Of a stretch of 64,000 bases of DNA, positions 52,527 through 61,730 are shown piece after piece. How positions within the stretch are numbered: the stretch's first letter is position 1; the number at the start of each line of letters is the position of its first letter. The notes beneath the pieces are model-generated. The model was given only the letters and a program-made list of their open reading frames with translations, ran no database searches and was not told the DNA's origin. Position numbers and translations under genes: made by a program. Where the stretch lies: NCBI RefSeq assembly GCF_023213175.1, contig NZ_CP093312.1, positions 744,001 to 808,000 of the forward strand. Direction: 5' to 3'. This DNA comes from Sulfurovum sp. XGS-02. Lineage in GTDB: Bacteria; Campylobacterota; Campylobacteria; Campylobacterales; Sulfurovaceae.

Positions 52527-52954
52527 GTCAAGTCAGTTACACCAACAGACGACTTAAAGAGTCCATTTTATCGTTATTTTTCATATAATTTCTTCTCAAG
52601 ATTGATACTTTAAAGACGCTTTAAATCATATGTTATATCATCATTATAATTTATGTTTATGATCACTTATTCTAAATATCATGACTTACATTAAATTCAC
52701 TCAATTTTTCCAAAATGTCGTCATTTTTAAGTGTTTGAAAAGATTGCTGGATATATACTTCGCGCCCTATATACCTTCATTGAAAAAGCTAAACCTATCG
52801 TGAGGCAGGGGCAGAAAGCCATGGGTCTTTATTTCTTGAGATCGCCAGGTTACCATAGAGATTCTTACTATTCTTTTTCATTCTGATATATATTGTTTTC
52901 AAACCAAAGGTGCCATTATGGTCAAAATTATGTTTTTACAGGGAGTTATCTTAT
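52527..52954. other. Leader region of the PAS signalling operon
   Basis: 428 bp with no large gene. TATACT at 52754-52759 is a possible -10, then the riboswitch-like element at 52784-52856, then about 98 nt to the PAS ATG. A short frame (ATG 52918, AAAGGT upstream) overlaps the PAS start and could be a leader peptide. Confidence 0.55.
52784..52856 (+). promoter_or_regulatory. Cyclic-di-GMP-I (GEMM) riboswitch aptamer candidate
   Basis: Lines up without gaps with the class I c-di-GMP aptamer (Vc2 type) for about 40 nt from AAACC. Elements in order: GCTAAACC (52788-52795); stem CCTATC, GNRA tetraloop GTGA, GGCAGG (52794-52809); GGCAGAAAGCC at the core (52810-52820, canonical ACGCAAAGCC); GGGTCT (52823-52828) as the receptor helix; AGATCGCC (52839-52846); and AGGTTACC (52847-52854), which closes on TAAACC. 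The two core differences and a short P2 make it a variant. It precedes a PAS/roadblock signalling operon. Switch mode unclear; no terminator is seen, so translation control is possible. Confidence 0.75.
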
Positions 52955-53473
52955 ATGGGAATTACACCAATAGATCTAGAACACGAAGTGAAAAGTGTTG
53001 ATATCGTTGTTTCAAAAGGAGATGCAGAAGGTAATATCACCTATGCAAACCCGATCTTTTTTAAATTAGCCGGCTATACACAAGCAGAACTTTTAGACCA
53101 ACCGCATTCAATTGTGCGTCATCCAGAAATGCCAAAGATCATTTTCAAATATTTATGGGATAGTCTCAAAGCCGGGAATGATGTCAAAGCTTTTGTGAAA
53201 AACCTCTCTAAAGATGGTGGTTTTTATTGGGTATTTGCACATGTAAAAGTCGCTACAAACCCAGATAAGTCATTTAGAAATTATGTTTCAACCAGAAGAG
53301 GAATGTCTGCATCTGCAAGATCGCTGATAGAACCTTTATATAAAGAGTTACTTGCTGCAGAAAAAGACGGTGGTACTGATGCATCTTTGGCACTCTTGGA
53401 ATCTTTTTTAAAAGAGCAGGGTGGAAGCTTGGATACATTTAATGAAACAATGCAAAAAATTCAAAACAGTTAA
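52955..53473 (+). CDS. Stand-alone PAS-domain protein, CetB/Aer-like
   Basis: A 172-residue cytoplasmic protein with one PAS domain (about 20-125): ITYANPIFFKLAGYTQAELLDQPHSIVRHPEMPKIIF, then KNLSKDGGFYWVFAHVKVATN. The IVRHPEMP and YWVFAHV signature is that of FAD-binding Aer-type redox sensors; in Campylobacter CetB is a similar stand-alone PAS partner of CetA in energy taxis. No CetA is nearby. ATG 52955 is chosen (GGGAG 9 nt upstream); an in-frame ATG at 52910 is less likely. Confidence 0.85.
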   Translation: MGITPIDLEHEVKSVDIVVSKGDAEGNITYANPIFFKLAGYTQAELLDQPHSIVRHPEMPKIIFKYLWDSLKAGNDVKAFVKNLSKDGGFYWVFAHVKVATNPDKSFRNYVSTRRGMSASARSLIEPLYKELLAAEKDGGTDASLALLESFLKEQGGSLDTFNETMQKIQNS

Positions 53474-53487
53474 TAGAAGGATAGAAA

Positions 53488-53877
53488 ATGATCGAATTTG
53501 ACCAATCAATGAAAAAGCTACGCTCTGTAAACGGATATTTAGGATCTGCAGTATTGAACTTTTCTGGTGAAACACTTTATATGGATGAAGAAAATACAAG
53601 TGTGGATATCGCCTATTCGGCAAGTATCTTTAACGATGCATTCAGAATGATTTCTGAATCTTCTTTGGACGTAGGTTTTGCTGATGCTTCTTTGGTAGAG
53701 TCTAGAACAGAGGACGGGCATGTATTCCTTATCAATAGTTCCGGTGATGCAGGCGGAGACAATTTTTCAAAGCTTACAACATTTGCTATTTTCAGAGATG
53801 ACGGGAATGTTGCCCTAGGAAAGATGATTATGGAGAAGACTGTACAAAATATGTCTAAAGCTATGAATGAGCTGTAA
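53488..53877 (+). CDS. Roadblock/LC7-like domain protein
   Basis: A 129-residue single-domain protein. Its pattern (VNGYLGSAVLNFSGETLYMDEENTSVDIAYSASIFND, then VFLINSSGDAG and FTTFAIFRDDGNVALGKMIMEK) resembles the roadblock/LC7 fold, which forms dimers and regulates small GTPases or signalling complexes. No GTPase lies here; the PAS protein 14 bp upstream is the likely partner. AAGGA before the ATG. Fold call is by eye. Confidence 0.65.
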   Translation: MIEFDQSMKKLRSVNGYLGSAVLNFSGETLYMDEENTSVDIAYSASIFNDAFRMISESSLDVGFADASLVESRTEDGHVFLINSSGDAGGDNFSKLTTFAIFRDDGNVALGKMIMEKTVQNMSKAMNEL

Positions 53878-53967
53878 GCTCATTCGTGGTCTATAGCTTC
53901 CTAATACTAAATCAAGTCTAAACAGGTTTAGGTTTGGTTTACTATTAAAATAGCAGAGGAGTGGAGT

Positions 53968-54504
53968 ATCAAAACATTATATCTTATACGGCATGCAAAA
54001 TCAGACTGGAGTGATGGATCGCTTAGTGACTTTGAGAGAGGCTTGAAAAAAAGAGGTCATAAAGATCTTAATACGATCAGTTCATATATGTCTCTTCAGA
54101 AGTTAAAGCCGGATCTTATTTTGTCAAGTTTGGCACTGAGAGCACAGACTACGGCTGATCAGTTAGGCAAAAAGATTGGTTATGAAGGCAGGATCCATTA
54201 TATGGAGGAGCTTTACAGTGCTCGTCCTGAAACACTTATGAATATATTGACACTTCAAGATGACAGTTATGAGACTATATTTTTAGTGGGTCATAACCCG
54301 GAGTTGACTGAATTCGCAAATTTTTTGATCGAGACAAACTTCTCTAAACTTCCTACCTTAGGAGTGTTAGCAATTAACCTAAACATAGACTCTTGGAATG
54401 ATATTACTGAAAAGTGCGGTGAAATAGATTTTTTCATACAACCTAAACAGTTTAAATACTATATGCCAAAACAGATAAGAACAACACTGCCTCAAGAGAA
54501 CTAG
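53968..54504 (+). CDS. SixA-type phosphohistidine phosphatase, probable ATC start
   Basis: A 178-residue histidine-phosphatase. Catalytic RHA in YLIRHAKSDWSDG, Arg in SLALRAQTTAD and His in VGHNPELTEF. SixA removes phosphate from His on kinases/phosphotransfer proteins. The conserved start KTLYLIRHAKS lies before any ATG, GTG or TTG: the frame is open back to TAG 53929, and only ATT, ATA or ATC are available. AGAGGAG is 6 nt before ATC 53968, so I put the start there. TTG 54043 would remove the catalytic His. Sequencing error is possible. Confidence 0.8.
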   Translation: MKTLYLIRHAKSDWSDGSLSDFERGLKKRGHKDLNTISSYMSLQKLKPDLILSSLALRAQTTADQLGKKIGYEGRIHYMEELYSARPETLMNILTLQDDSYETIFLVGHNPELTEFANFLIETNFSKLPTLGVLAINLNIDSWNDITEKCGEIDFFIQPKQFKYYMPKQIRTTLPQEN

Positions 54505-54526
54505 AATAAAGCGTATAAGGAATAGA

Positions 54527-56119
54527 ATGCAAGGTGATGTAAAATCGAACTTGAAAACGATGGCTAATACTTTAAATAAATATGTTGAGTCAAAAGATCT
54601 AAATGAGATAGAAAAGATAGAAAACCAATTTGAAGCACTTTTCAATGCCGAGGTTGTCAAACTTTGGGCATATGATGATAAGAATGAAACGTTGCAGTTA
54701 ATTGAAAATGGCAATCAAGAAGCTGTTTCTTTACTTCCAAGTTTAACAAAACAAGCTATCACTGATAAGTCTTCTGTTATTTCAAATCATAGTACCAGTG
54801 ATAAATACTATACCCCTGAAATAGATAATCCCCTCGAGTTAAAAGTGAAAGCTTTAATGATCTTCCCAATTATAAAGGGTCAGCAGGTCATAGGGGTATT
54901 ACGTATATGGAGAGGCTTAAAGCAAAAAAAGATTTTTACCAGAAAAGATGAATCTATACTGAAATCATTTATGCCGATATTGATTAAATTGATAGTGTGT
55001 GAAAAGATGGAAAAAGAAGAGATCATAGTACTTACAGATGATACTACAGAGAATAAAGTTGTCACTGATACCAAGCCTGCTGCAACTCCAAAGGCGAAAG
55101 ATCTACCAAGTAAAGTGAGCGATGAATTTACAGCACTGCAAAAGAAACTTGATGAGACTTTGGAAGAACTGGAGTCCTATAGAAAAAATGAAGCTGTATA
55201 CAAAATCCAAATAGACAAATCTCAAAGTGAGCTAAAGAAATCAAAAGAAAACTGTAAGCAAATAGAAACATCTGCATTAGAACTTTCTTCTGAAATAGAA
55301 GCCTATCAGTCACAGATAAACGAGTTAACCACACAACTCGAGATACTTAAAGAAGATCATGAACATGTTAAGCATGCTCTTAAGGAAGCAAATAAGAATA
55401 ATAATGTTCAAAACATCAAAGAGGAAAAATTAAAGAGATCTTTGATAGAGAATAAGAGATTAGGAAAACTTGATCAAAATATCGAATTGATACTTGACGA
55501 AGTGTATCACCTTTTTGAAAAAAATGAATATTCATATATGTTGTTTGAGCTATTGGTTTTTTCAATTTCATCCAAAAAGGGAATGGACTATTTGGAAGAA
55601 ACATTAAGAAAAACCAAATTGGTACCCGACATGATAGAGGGGTATTATTTTAATGGAAATCTTAAGGTCCATAATGAAAAATGTCTTATTCAAGATTTTA
55701 TAAAGCGTATCGAAAAGTATAAAAATAACATTTTCCCTGAGATGATGGATTTTAATGTTGTAGTAGAGAATGAAGTTCCTGCATCTTTAGTATTTGATGC
55801 ACCTAAAATACAGACTATACTTCTACATCTTCTAATGGACCTCAATCAGTTTGCTGAACATAGCAAACCCGTCAATATACATTTTGCCTATAAGAATAAA
55901 TTTCTGACCATTGAGATTGGCACTTCTGTGTACCAAAAAAACAGTTTGCTCAAGTCTGTGTTAAAGCAAATAAAGTTAACAGGAAATGAAAAAGAGAGAC
56001 ATGGATTGCAATTAAGTATAAAGTTAATAAAACGATTGAAAGGTGAAATAGAATCTGTTTATGAAGATGAATATTACAAATTTGTCTTTTCTGTTCCTGC
56101 TCAAGTAATAAAGATATGA
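54527..56119 (+). CDS. GAF domain, coiled coil and degenerate histidine-kinase ATPase protein
   Basis: A 530-residue protein: GAF domain near residues 30-160 (LWAYDDKNETLQLIENG, LKVKALMIFPIIKGQQVIGVLRIW), a Pro/Thr-rich linker, a coiled coil around 200-310, a helical region, and a HATPase-like end (LLHLLMDLNQFAEHSKPVNIHF, LTIEIGTSV, then HGLQLSIKLIKRLKGEIE). The N-box and DxGxG motif are eroded, so ATP use is doubtful; it reads as a pseudo-kinase. No phospho-accepting H-box seen. Last gene of the PAS/roadblock/SixA group, 22 bp after SixA. Confidence 0.75.
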   Translation: MQGDVKSNLKTMANTLNKYVESKDLNEIEKIENQFEALFNAEVVKLWAYDDKNETLQLIENGNQEAVSLLPSLTKQAITDKSSVISNHSTSDKYYTPEIDNPLELKVKALMIFPIIKGQQVIGVLRIWRGLKQKKIFTRKDESILKSFMPILIKLIVCEKMEKEEIIVLTDDTTENKVVTDTKPAATPKAKDLPSKVSDEFTALQKKLDETLEELESYRKNEAVYKIQIDKSQSELKKSKENCKQIETSALELSSEIEAYQSQINELTTQLEILKEDHEHVKHALKEANKNNNVQNIKEEKLKRSLIENKRLGKLDQNIELILDEVYHLFEKNEYSYMLFELLVFSISSKKGMDYLEETLRKTKLVPDMIEGYYFNGNLKVHNEKCLIQDFIKRIEKYKNNIFPEMMDFNVVVENEVPASLVFDAPKIQTILLHLLMDLNQFAEHSKPVNIHFAYKNKFLTIEIGTSVYQKNSLLKSVLKQIKLTGNEKERHGLQLSIKLIKRLKGEIESVYEDEYYKFVFSVPAQVIKI

Positions 56120-56213
56120 TATTCTCTATTGACTTTATGGGTATCAATGATACTTTGTTGTAAAATAACTTTTTTAATAGCCATCTATTAGGTGAAGTCA
56201 AACAGGGATAATT

Positions 56214-59042
56214 ATGAAGAAAGATATGATACACGTTTACGGTGCAAAAGAGAATAATTTAAAAAATATAAATCTGAGCATCCCTAAAAACCAACTGGTA
56301 GTAGTTACCGGGATTTCAGGAAGTGGTAAGTCTACCTTGGCCTTTTCCACCTTGTATGCGGAAGGTCAAAGACGTTATATCGAGTCACTCTCTTCGTATG
56401 CACGACAGTTTTTGGGACGTGTAGGGAAACCTGATGTCGATAAGATAGAGGGGTTGACACCTGCGATCGCTATAGACCAGAAGACCACATCTAAAAACCC
56501 TCGTTCTACGGTCGGAACGATCACGGAGATCTATGATTACCTTAGATTGCTTTTTTCCCGTGTGGGAGAGCAGCATTGTCATGAATGTGGGAAGCCTATC
56601 TCTTCGATGTCCGCTTCAGACATCATTGAAGAGGTTTTGAAACTGCCTGACGGGGCGAAACTTGTGATCATGGCTCCACTGGTCAAAGAGAAAAAAGGTA
56701 CCTTTGCAGACATGCTGGAGTCACTGCGCCACAAAGGATACGTACGTGCGATGATCGATGGTGTCATGGTACGTTTGGATGATGAGATTGAACTTTCCAA
56801 AACCAAAAAACACACTATTAAAGTGGTGATTGACAGGGTGGTTGTCAAAGAAGAGAGTCGTGACCGTATAGGGCAGGATGTGGAAAAAGCACTCAAAGAG
56901 AGTTACGGAGAGATGGAGATCGAAGTACTCAACTATGAAGAGTTAGAACTAGATAGACAGCATATCCACTACTCTGAACACTTGGCCTGCTTTGACTGTA
57001 AACTGAGTTTCGAACCTTTGGAACCGGTGAGTTTCTCTTTTAACTCGCCCAAGGGTGCCTGTCCGGCCTGTGATGGTCTCGGGATCCGTTATGCGATCGA
57101 TCTCAAGAAGGTGATAGACCCTGAGCTTGGCATTGACAAAGGTGCAGTAAAGATCATGTATGGTTTTAACAAGAGCTATTACACCAAATTCCTCAATGCC
57201 TTCTGTGAACAAAATGAGATAGACATACAAATCCCTTATGGTGAACTGGAACCACACCAGCAAAAAGCCATACTTTACGGAAATGGGAGTACGATAGATT
57301 TCGTATGGAAGCGCCATAAGCTCAAACGTGAGTGGCCTGGAGTGGTGAAGTTCGCACATGACATGTTCAAAGAAGAAAAAGACCTCTCTGAATATATGAC
57401 TGAAAAGGTGTGTGACAAGTGTAACGGGCATAGACTGAGACCACGCTCTTTAGCAGTGAAGATAGAAGGGAAAAATATCGCAGATGTCATCGATATGCCT
57501 ATTGAGAAATCCTATGCCTATTTCGCAGATGAAAAGAGTTTTTCTCATCTGAATGAGCAGCAGAAGATGATAGCAGAGTCCATACTCAAAGAGTTGTATG
57601 AAAGACTCTATTTCTTGCATGATGTGGGGTTAGGCTACATTACTCTGAGCCGTGATGCAAGAAGTATCTCAGGTGGAGAAGCACAACGTATACGTATCGC
57701 TTCCCAGATAGGTTCTGGACTTACGGGAGTCATGTATGTACTGGATGAACCGAGTATAGGACTGCATGAGCGTGATACGATGAAGCTCATACGTACACTG
57801 AACTCTTTGCGAGACAAAGGGAATTCCGTGATCGTAGTGGAACATGATAAAGAGACCATTCATGCGGCAGATTATATTATAGATATCGGACCTGGAGCAG
57901 GTGCATATGGGGGTGAAGTGGTATTTGCCGGCGATGCAAAGAAATTGGCCAAAGCCAAGACCCTGACAGCAGACTATATGTATGGGAAGAAAGATATCTC
58001 TTATTCGCACGATAAACCTCAAAATGAGTGGATAGAGATCAAAAATGTTACCATTAACAATATCGAAAAACTTGATGCGAAGATCCCTTTGGAGAATTTC
58101 GTATGTATCACGGGTGTCAGTGGTAGCGGTAAGAGTTCCTTGATCCTTCAGACGTTGCTGCCTGTGGCAAGAGAGATACTCAACCATGCCAAAAAGGTCA
58201 ATAAGGTAGACGGCGTAGAGATCACAGGACTGGAAAAACTGGATAAAGTGATCTATCTAGATCAAAGCCCGATAGGAAGAACACCGCGTTCCAACCCCGC
58301 AACCTATACAGGTATCATGGATGAGATACGTAAACTTTTTGCACAGACCAAAGAGGCAGAACTTAGAGGGTACAAGATAGGACGTTTTTCGTTCAATGTC
58401 AAAGGCGGGCGTTGTGAGAAGTGCCAGGGAGACGGTCAGATCAAGATAGAGATGCACTTTTTACCGGATGTTCTGGTCTCTTGTGACGCCTGTGACGGGA
58501 CACGCTACAATGCACAGACACGTGAAGTACTCTATAAAGGGAAGTCCATCTCGGATGTCCTCGGTATGAGTGTGGGTGAGGCACTGGAGTTCTTCAAGGC
58601 GATCCCGGCTATTGCGGTCAAGCTGAAGACATTGACAGATGTAGGACTTGATTACATTACCCTGGGACAAAATGCTACCACACTGTCAGGAGGAGAGGCA
58701 CAGCGTATCAAGCTGAGTAAAGAGTTGAGCCGTAAAGATACGGGGCAAACCCTCTATGTGTTGGATGAACCTACAACAGGGCTTCATTTTGCCGATGTGG
58801 ACAGACTGACAGGTGTACTGCACCATCTCGTTGAACTGGGTAATTCGGTCGTTGTCATCGAACACAACCTGGATATGATCAAAAATGCAGATTATATCGT
58901 AGACATGGGACCTGAAGGTGGAAATAAAGGCGGACTGGTCATCGCAACAGGCTCACCTGAGAAGCTGGCAAAAGAGTATAAAGAATCAGGGTCATATACT
59001 GGTGAGTATTTGGCTAAAGAATTAGAAGGAAAAACAGTATGA
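56214..59042 (+). CDS. uvrA: Excinuclease ABC subunit A
   Basis: A 942-residue UvrA for nucleotide-excision repair. Two ABC ATPase modules with Walker A GISGSGKSTLAF and GVSGSGKSSLIL, signature SGGEAQRI twice, and zinc modules (CHECGKPIS, CFDCKLS ... CPAC; CEKCQGDGQIK ... CDAC). Normal length. It shares ATGA with polA, so repair and gap-filling genes are translationally coupled. Confidence 0.97.
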   Translation: MKKDMIHVYGAKENNLKNINLSIPKNQLVVVTGISGSGKSTLAFSTLYAEGQRRYIESLSSYARQFLGRVGKPDVDKIEGLTPAIAIDQKTTSKNPRSTVGTITEIYDYLRLLFSRVGEQHCHECGKPISSMSASDIIEEVLKLPDGAKLVIMAPLVKEKKGTFADMLESLRHKGYVRAMIDGVMVRLDDEIELSKTKKHTIKVVIDRVVVKEESRDRIGQDVEKALKESYGEMEIEVLNYEELELDRQHIHYSEHLACFDCKLSFEPLEPVSFSFNSPKGACPACDGLGIRYAIDLKKVIDPELGIDKGAVKIMYGFNKSYYTKFLNAFCEQNEIDIQIPYGELEPHQQKAILYGNGSTIDFVWKRHKLKREWPGVVKFAHDMFKEEKDLSEYMTEKVCDKCNGHRLRPRSLAVKIEGKNIADVIDMPIEKSYAYFADEKSFSHLNEQQKMIAESILKELYERLYFLHDVGLGYITLSRDARSISGGEAQRIRIASQIGSGLTGVMYVLDEPSIGLHERDTMKLIRTLNSLRDKGNSVIVVEHDKETIHAADYIIDIGPGAGAYGGEVVFAGDAKKLAKAKTLTADYMYGKKDISYSHDKPQNEWIEIKNVTINNIEKLDAKIPLENFVCITGVSGSGKSSLILQTLLPVAREILNHAKKVNKVDGVEITGLEKLDKVIYLDQSPIGRTPRSNPATYTGIMDEIRKLFAQTKEAELRGYKIGRFSFNVKGGRCEKCQGDGQIKIEMHFLPDVLVSCDACDGTRYNAQTREVLYKGKSISDVLGMSVGEALEFFKAIPAIAVKLKTLTDVGLDYITLGQNATTLSGGEAQRIKLSKELSRKDTGQTLYVLDEPTTGLHFADVDRLTGVLHHLVELGNSVVVIEHNLDMIKNADYIVDMGPEGGNKGGLVIATGSPEKLAKEYKESGSYTGEYLAKELEGKTV

Positions 59043-61729
59043 AAACGATCACAATTATAGACACATTCGGATTTTTCTTTCGTTCCTATTTCGCGCTCCC
59101 TCCTTTGCGTAACTCGGAAGGTTTTCCCACAGGACTCTTGACCGGTTTTGCTAACCTAGTGGATACTTTGCACCGTGATCACAGTACGGATTACCTGGTG
59201 TTTGCACTGGATGCAAAAGGGAGAACATTCCGTAATGACCTCTATCCGGAGTACAAAGCCCACCGTGAAGCACCTCCTGAAGATTTGATTAAACAGCTTC
59301 CTGTTGCCATAGAGTGGATAGAACAAATGGGCTTTGCCAACCTCTCTTGTGAAGGGTTTGAAGCGGATGATGTGATCACGACAGTTACAAAATTTGCCCG
59401 AGAACAGGGGCTGAAAGTACGTATCGTGTCTCACGATAAAGATCTCTACCAAATGATCGATGACGGCGTAGTGGTCATGTATGACTCTGTAAAGAAACAG
59501 GAAGTGGATGAACAGGCATGTGTGGATAAGTTTGGGGTACGTCCTAAAGACTTCATCAACTTCCAAGCCATACTGGGAGACAGTTCGGACAACATTCCCG
59601 GTGTAAAAGGTATAGGAAAAGTAGGTGCAGCAAAATTGATCAATGAGTATCATACACTTGAGGCGATCTATGATGACATAGAGAACTGCGGAACACCGCG
59701 TATACAGAAACTTCTTTTGGAAAGTAAAGAGAATGCTTTCTTGTCCCGTGAACTGGTGACAATGCGATCAGATGTCTTTAAAGATCTGGATGTGGAAAGT
59801 TTTGTCTTTGAAGACAAGAACTATCTCTCCTGTCTGCTTGAAGAGTTTGAGAAATATGAGATGAAACAAGCCATCAAAAAAGCAAAAGTAGGCTTGGAAG
59901 AGGCTGACTGCCCTGCAGTGGAAAAACCGCAAACCCAAGGACTCAGTTTTGAAGCCATTACACTGGACAGTAAAGAGAAGTTAAACAGTGTGATCGAGAG
60001 TATCGAAAAAGATGCTATCGTTGCTTTTGATACAGAGACAACAGGTTTGGACACAAAAGTAGCCAAAATGGTAGGGTTCAGTTTCTGTTTGGAGTCAGGT
60101 AAAGCCTACTATGTGCCCGTAGGCCATAACTATCTCGGTGTCGAAGAGCAGGTAAGTCTGGATGATGCTGTTGCCGCACTCAAAAAACTTTTCACCTATA
60201 ATATTGTGGGGCAAAATCTAAAGTTTGATCTTTCATTGCTTTATAACCAGTTTAATATGGAACCGATCATTCCCTATGCAGATACGATGATCATGGCATG
60301 GCTTTCAAACCCCGGAACCAAAGTAGGGCTTGATACACTGGCCAAGACCTTTTTCAAGTATGAAATGAAGCCTTTTAAAGAGATGGTGAAGAAGGGAGAG
60401 GATTTCTCAGCTGTAAATATCGGCGATGCTACGTTTTACGCGGCAGAAGATGCATGGATGACCTATCTGCTCTATGGGGCTATCAAAAAGAAAATGGAAC
60501 TCTCTTCACTGACGCATCTTCTCAAAGAGGCGAAAAATGTCGAGTATCCGTTTATCAACGTACTGATAGGTATGGAAAACCTGGGGATTAAAATCGATCC
60601 TGGCAAACTCGAAGCACTACAGAAAAACCTGAGTGAAACGTTGTCGACCCTCACTGCTGAGATCTATGAACTCAGCGGTTCTGAGTTTAATATCAAATCT
60701 ACGCAACAGTTGGGAAATGTACTCTTTCAACAATTGGGACTCAAAGGCGGCAAGAAAACCAAAACAGGTTACAGTACCAATGAAGCAGTATTAAGTGCAT
60801 TGGTAGGCGAACATCCGATCATAGAGAAAATTCTTGCATACCGTGAACATCAGAAGATACTCTCTACCTATGTGGACCCTTTATTGAAACTTGCAAACGC
60901 AGATGAGAACAGCCGCATCTATACCTCTTTTGGTCAAACGGGTACAGCGACAGGACGTTTAAGTTCACGTGATCCCAACTTGCAGAACATCCCGGTACGT
61001 TCAGCACTCGGACGCTCGGTAAGGGAAGCTTTTGTGGCCAAAGAGGGGTATAAACTGGTCAGTATAGACTACTCCCAGATAGAACTTCGGCTACTTGCAC
61101 ACTTTTCACAAGATGCCGCTTTGATGGATGCCTTCAACCAGGGAGCAGATATTCACCTTGCAACTGCCATTAAACTCTTTGGAGAAGAGGAAGCGAAAGA
61201 GAAACGTAACCTGGCAAAATCGGTGAACTTCGGGCTTCTTTATGGTATGGGACCCAAAAAACTCTCTGAGGATGTGGGCATAGCGCAAGCAGAAGCCAAA
61301 GAGATCATTAAGAACTATTTTGCATCTTTCCCTACAGTGAAAAGTTTTCTTGAAGGGATACAGGAACGGGTCAAGATAGACGGTTATGTGGAAACCATAC
61401 TGAAAAGAAGACGTATCTTTGACTATGAAAATGCCAACGGTATGCAAAAAGCAGCCTACATGCGTGAGTCGGTGAACACTGTTTTCCAGGGAAGTGCCGC
61501 TGACCTTATCAAACTCTCTATGAACCAGATAGACACAATGATACGAGAAGAGAACCTGGATGCCTTTATGCTTCTGCAGATACATGATGAACTTATCTTT
61601 GAGGTGAAAGAAGAGGAGGTTGAAGAGATCTCCAAACGTTTTGTGCATACGATGGAGAATGTACTGGAGCTGAATGTGCCACTGGAGTGTTCGGTCAGTG
61701 TAGGCGACAGCTGGGGAGAGTTAAAGTAA
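59039..61729 (+). CDS. polA: DNA polymerase I
   Basis: An 896-residue PolA with 5' nuclease (IIDTFGFFFRSYFALPPLR, VFALDAKGRTFRNDLYPEYKAHR), an apparently intact 3'-5' exonuclease (FDTETTGL, VGQNLKFDLSLLY, YAAEDAWM), and the polymerase domain (SIDYSQIELRLLAHFS, RNLAKSVNFGLLYGMG, LLQIHDELIFEV). It overlaps uvrA by 4 bp and ends 1 bp before the SUMF1 gene. Confidence 0.97.
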   Translation: MKTITIIDTFGFFFRSYFALPPLRNSEGFPTGLLTGFANLVDTLHRDHSTDYLVFALDAKGRTFRNDLYPEYKAHREAPPEDLIKQLPVAIEWIEQMGFANLSCEGFEADDVITTVTKFAREQGLKVRIVSHDKDLYQMIDDGVVVMYDSVKKQEVDEQACVDKFGVRPKDFINFQAILGDSSDNIPGVKGIGKVGAAKLINEYHTLEAIYDDIENCGTPRIQKLLLESKENAFLSRELVTMRSDVFKDLDVESFVFEDKNYLSCLLEEFEKYEMKQAIKKAKVGLEEADCPAVEKPQTQGLSFEAITLDSKEKLNSVIESIEKDAIVAFDTETTGLDTKVAKMVGFSFCLESGKAYYVPVGHNYLGVEEQVSLDDAVAALKKLFTYNIVGQNLKFDLSLLYNQFNMEPIIPYADTMIMAWLSNPGTKVGLDTLAKTFFKYEMKPFKEMVKKGEDFSAVNIGDATFYAAEDAWMTYLLYGAIKKKMELSSLTHLLKEAKNVEYPFINVLIGMENLGIKIDPGKLEALQKNLSETLSTLTAEIYELSGSEFNIKSTQQLGNVLFQQLGLKGGKKTKTGYSTNEAVLSALVGEHPIIEKILAYREHQKILSTYVDPLLKLANADENSRIYTSFGQTGTATGRLSSRDPNLQNIPVRSALGRSVREAFVAKEGYKLVSIDYSQIELRLLAHFSQDAALMDAFNQGADIHLATAIKLFGEEEAKEKRNLAKSVNFGLLYGMGPKKLSEDVGIAQAEAKEIIKNYFASFPTVKSFLEGIQERVKIDGYVETILKRRRIFDYENANGMQKAAYMRESVNTVFQGSAADLIKLSMNQIDTMIREENLDAFMLLQIHDELIFEVKEEEVEEISKRFVHTMENVLELNVPLECSVSVGDSWGELK

Positions 61730-61730
61730 C

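Noticed and set aside
57669-58187. 172-codon minus-strand open frame inside uvrA
   Set aside because: Shadow of the highly conserved UvrA frame; composition is not protein-like.
61106-61648. 180-codon minus-strand open frame inside polA
   Set aside because: Antisense to the polymerase domain of PolA; no independent start signal.
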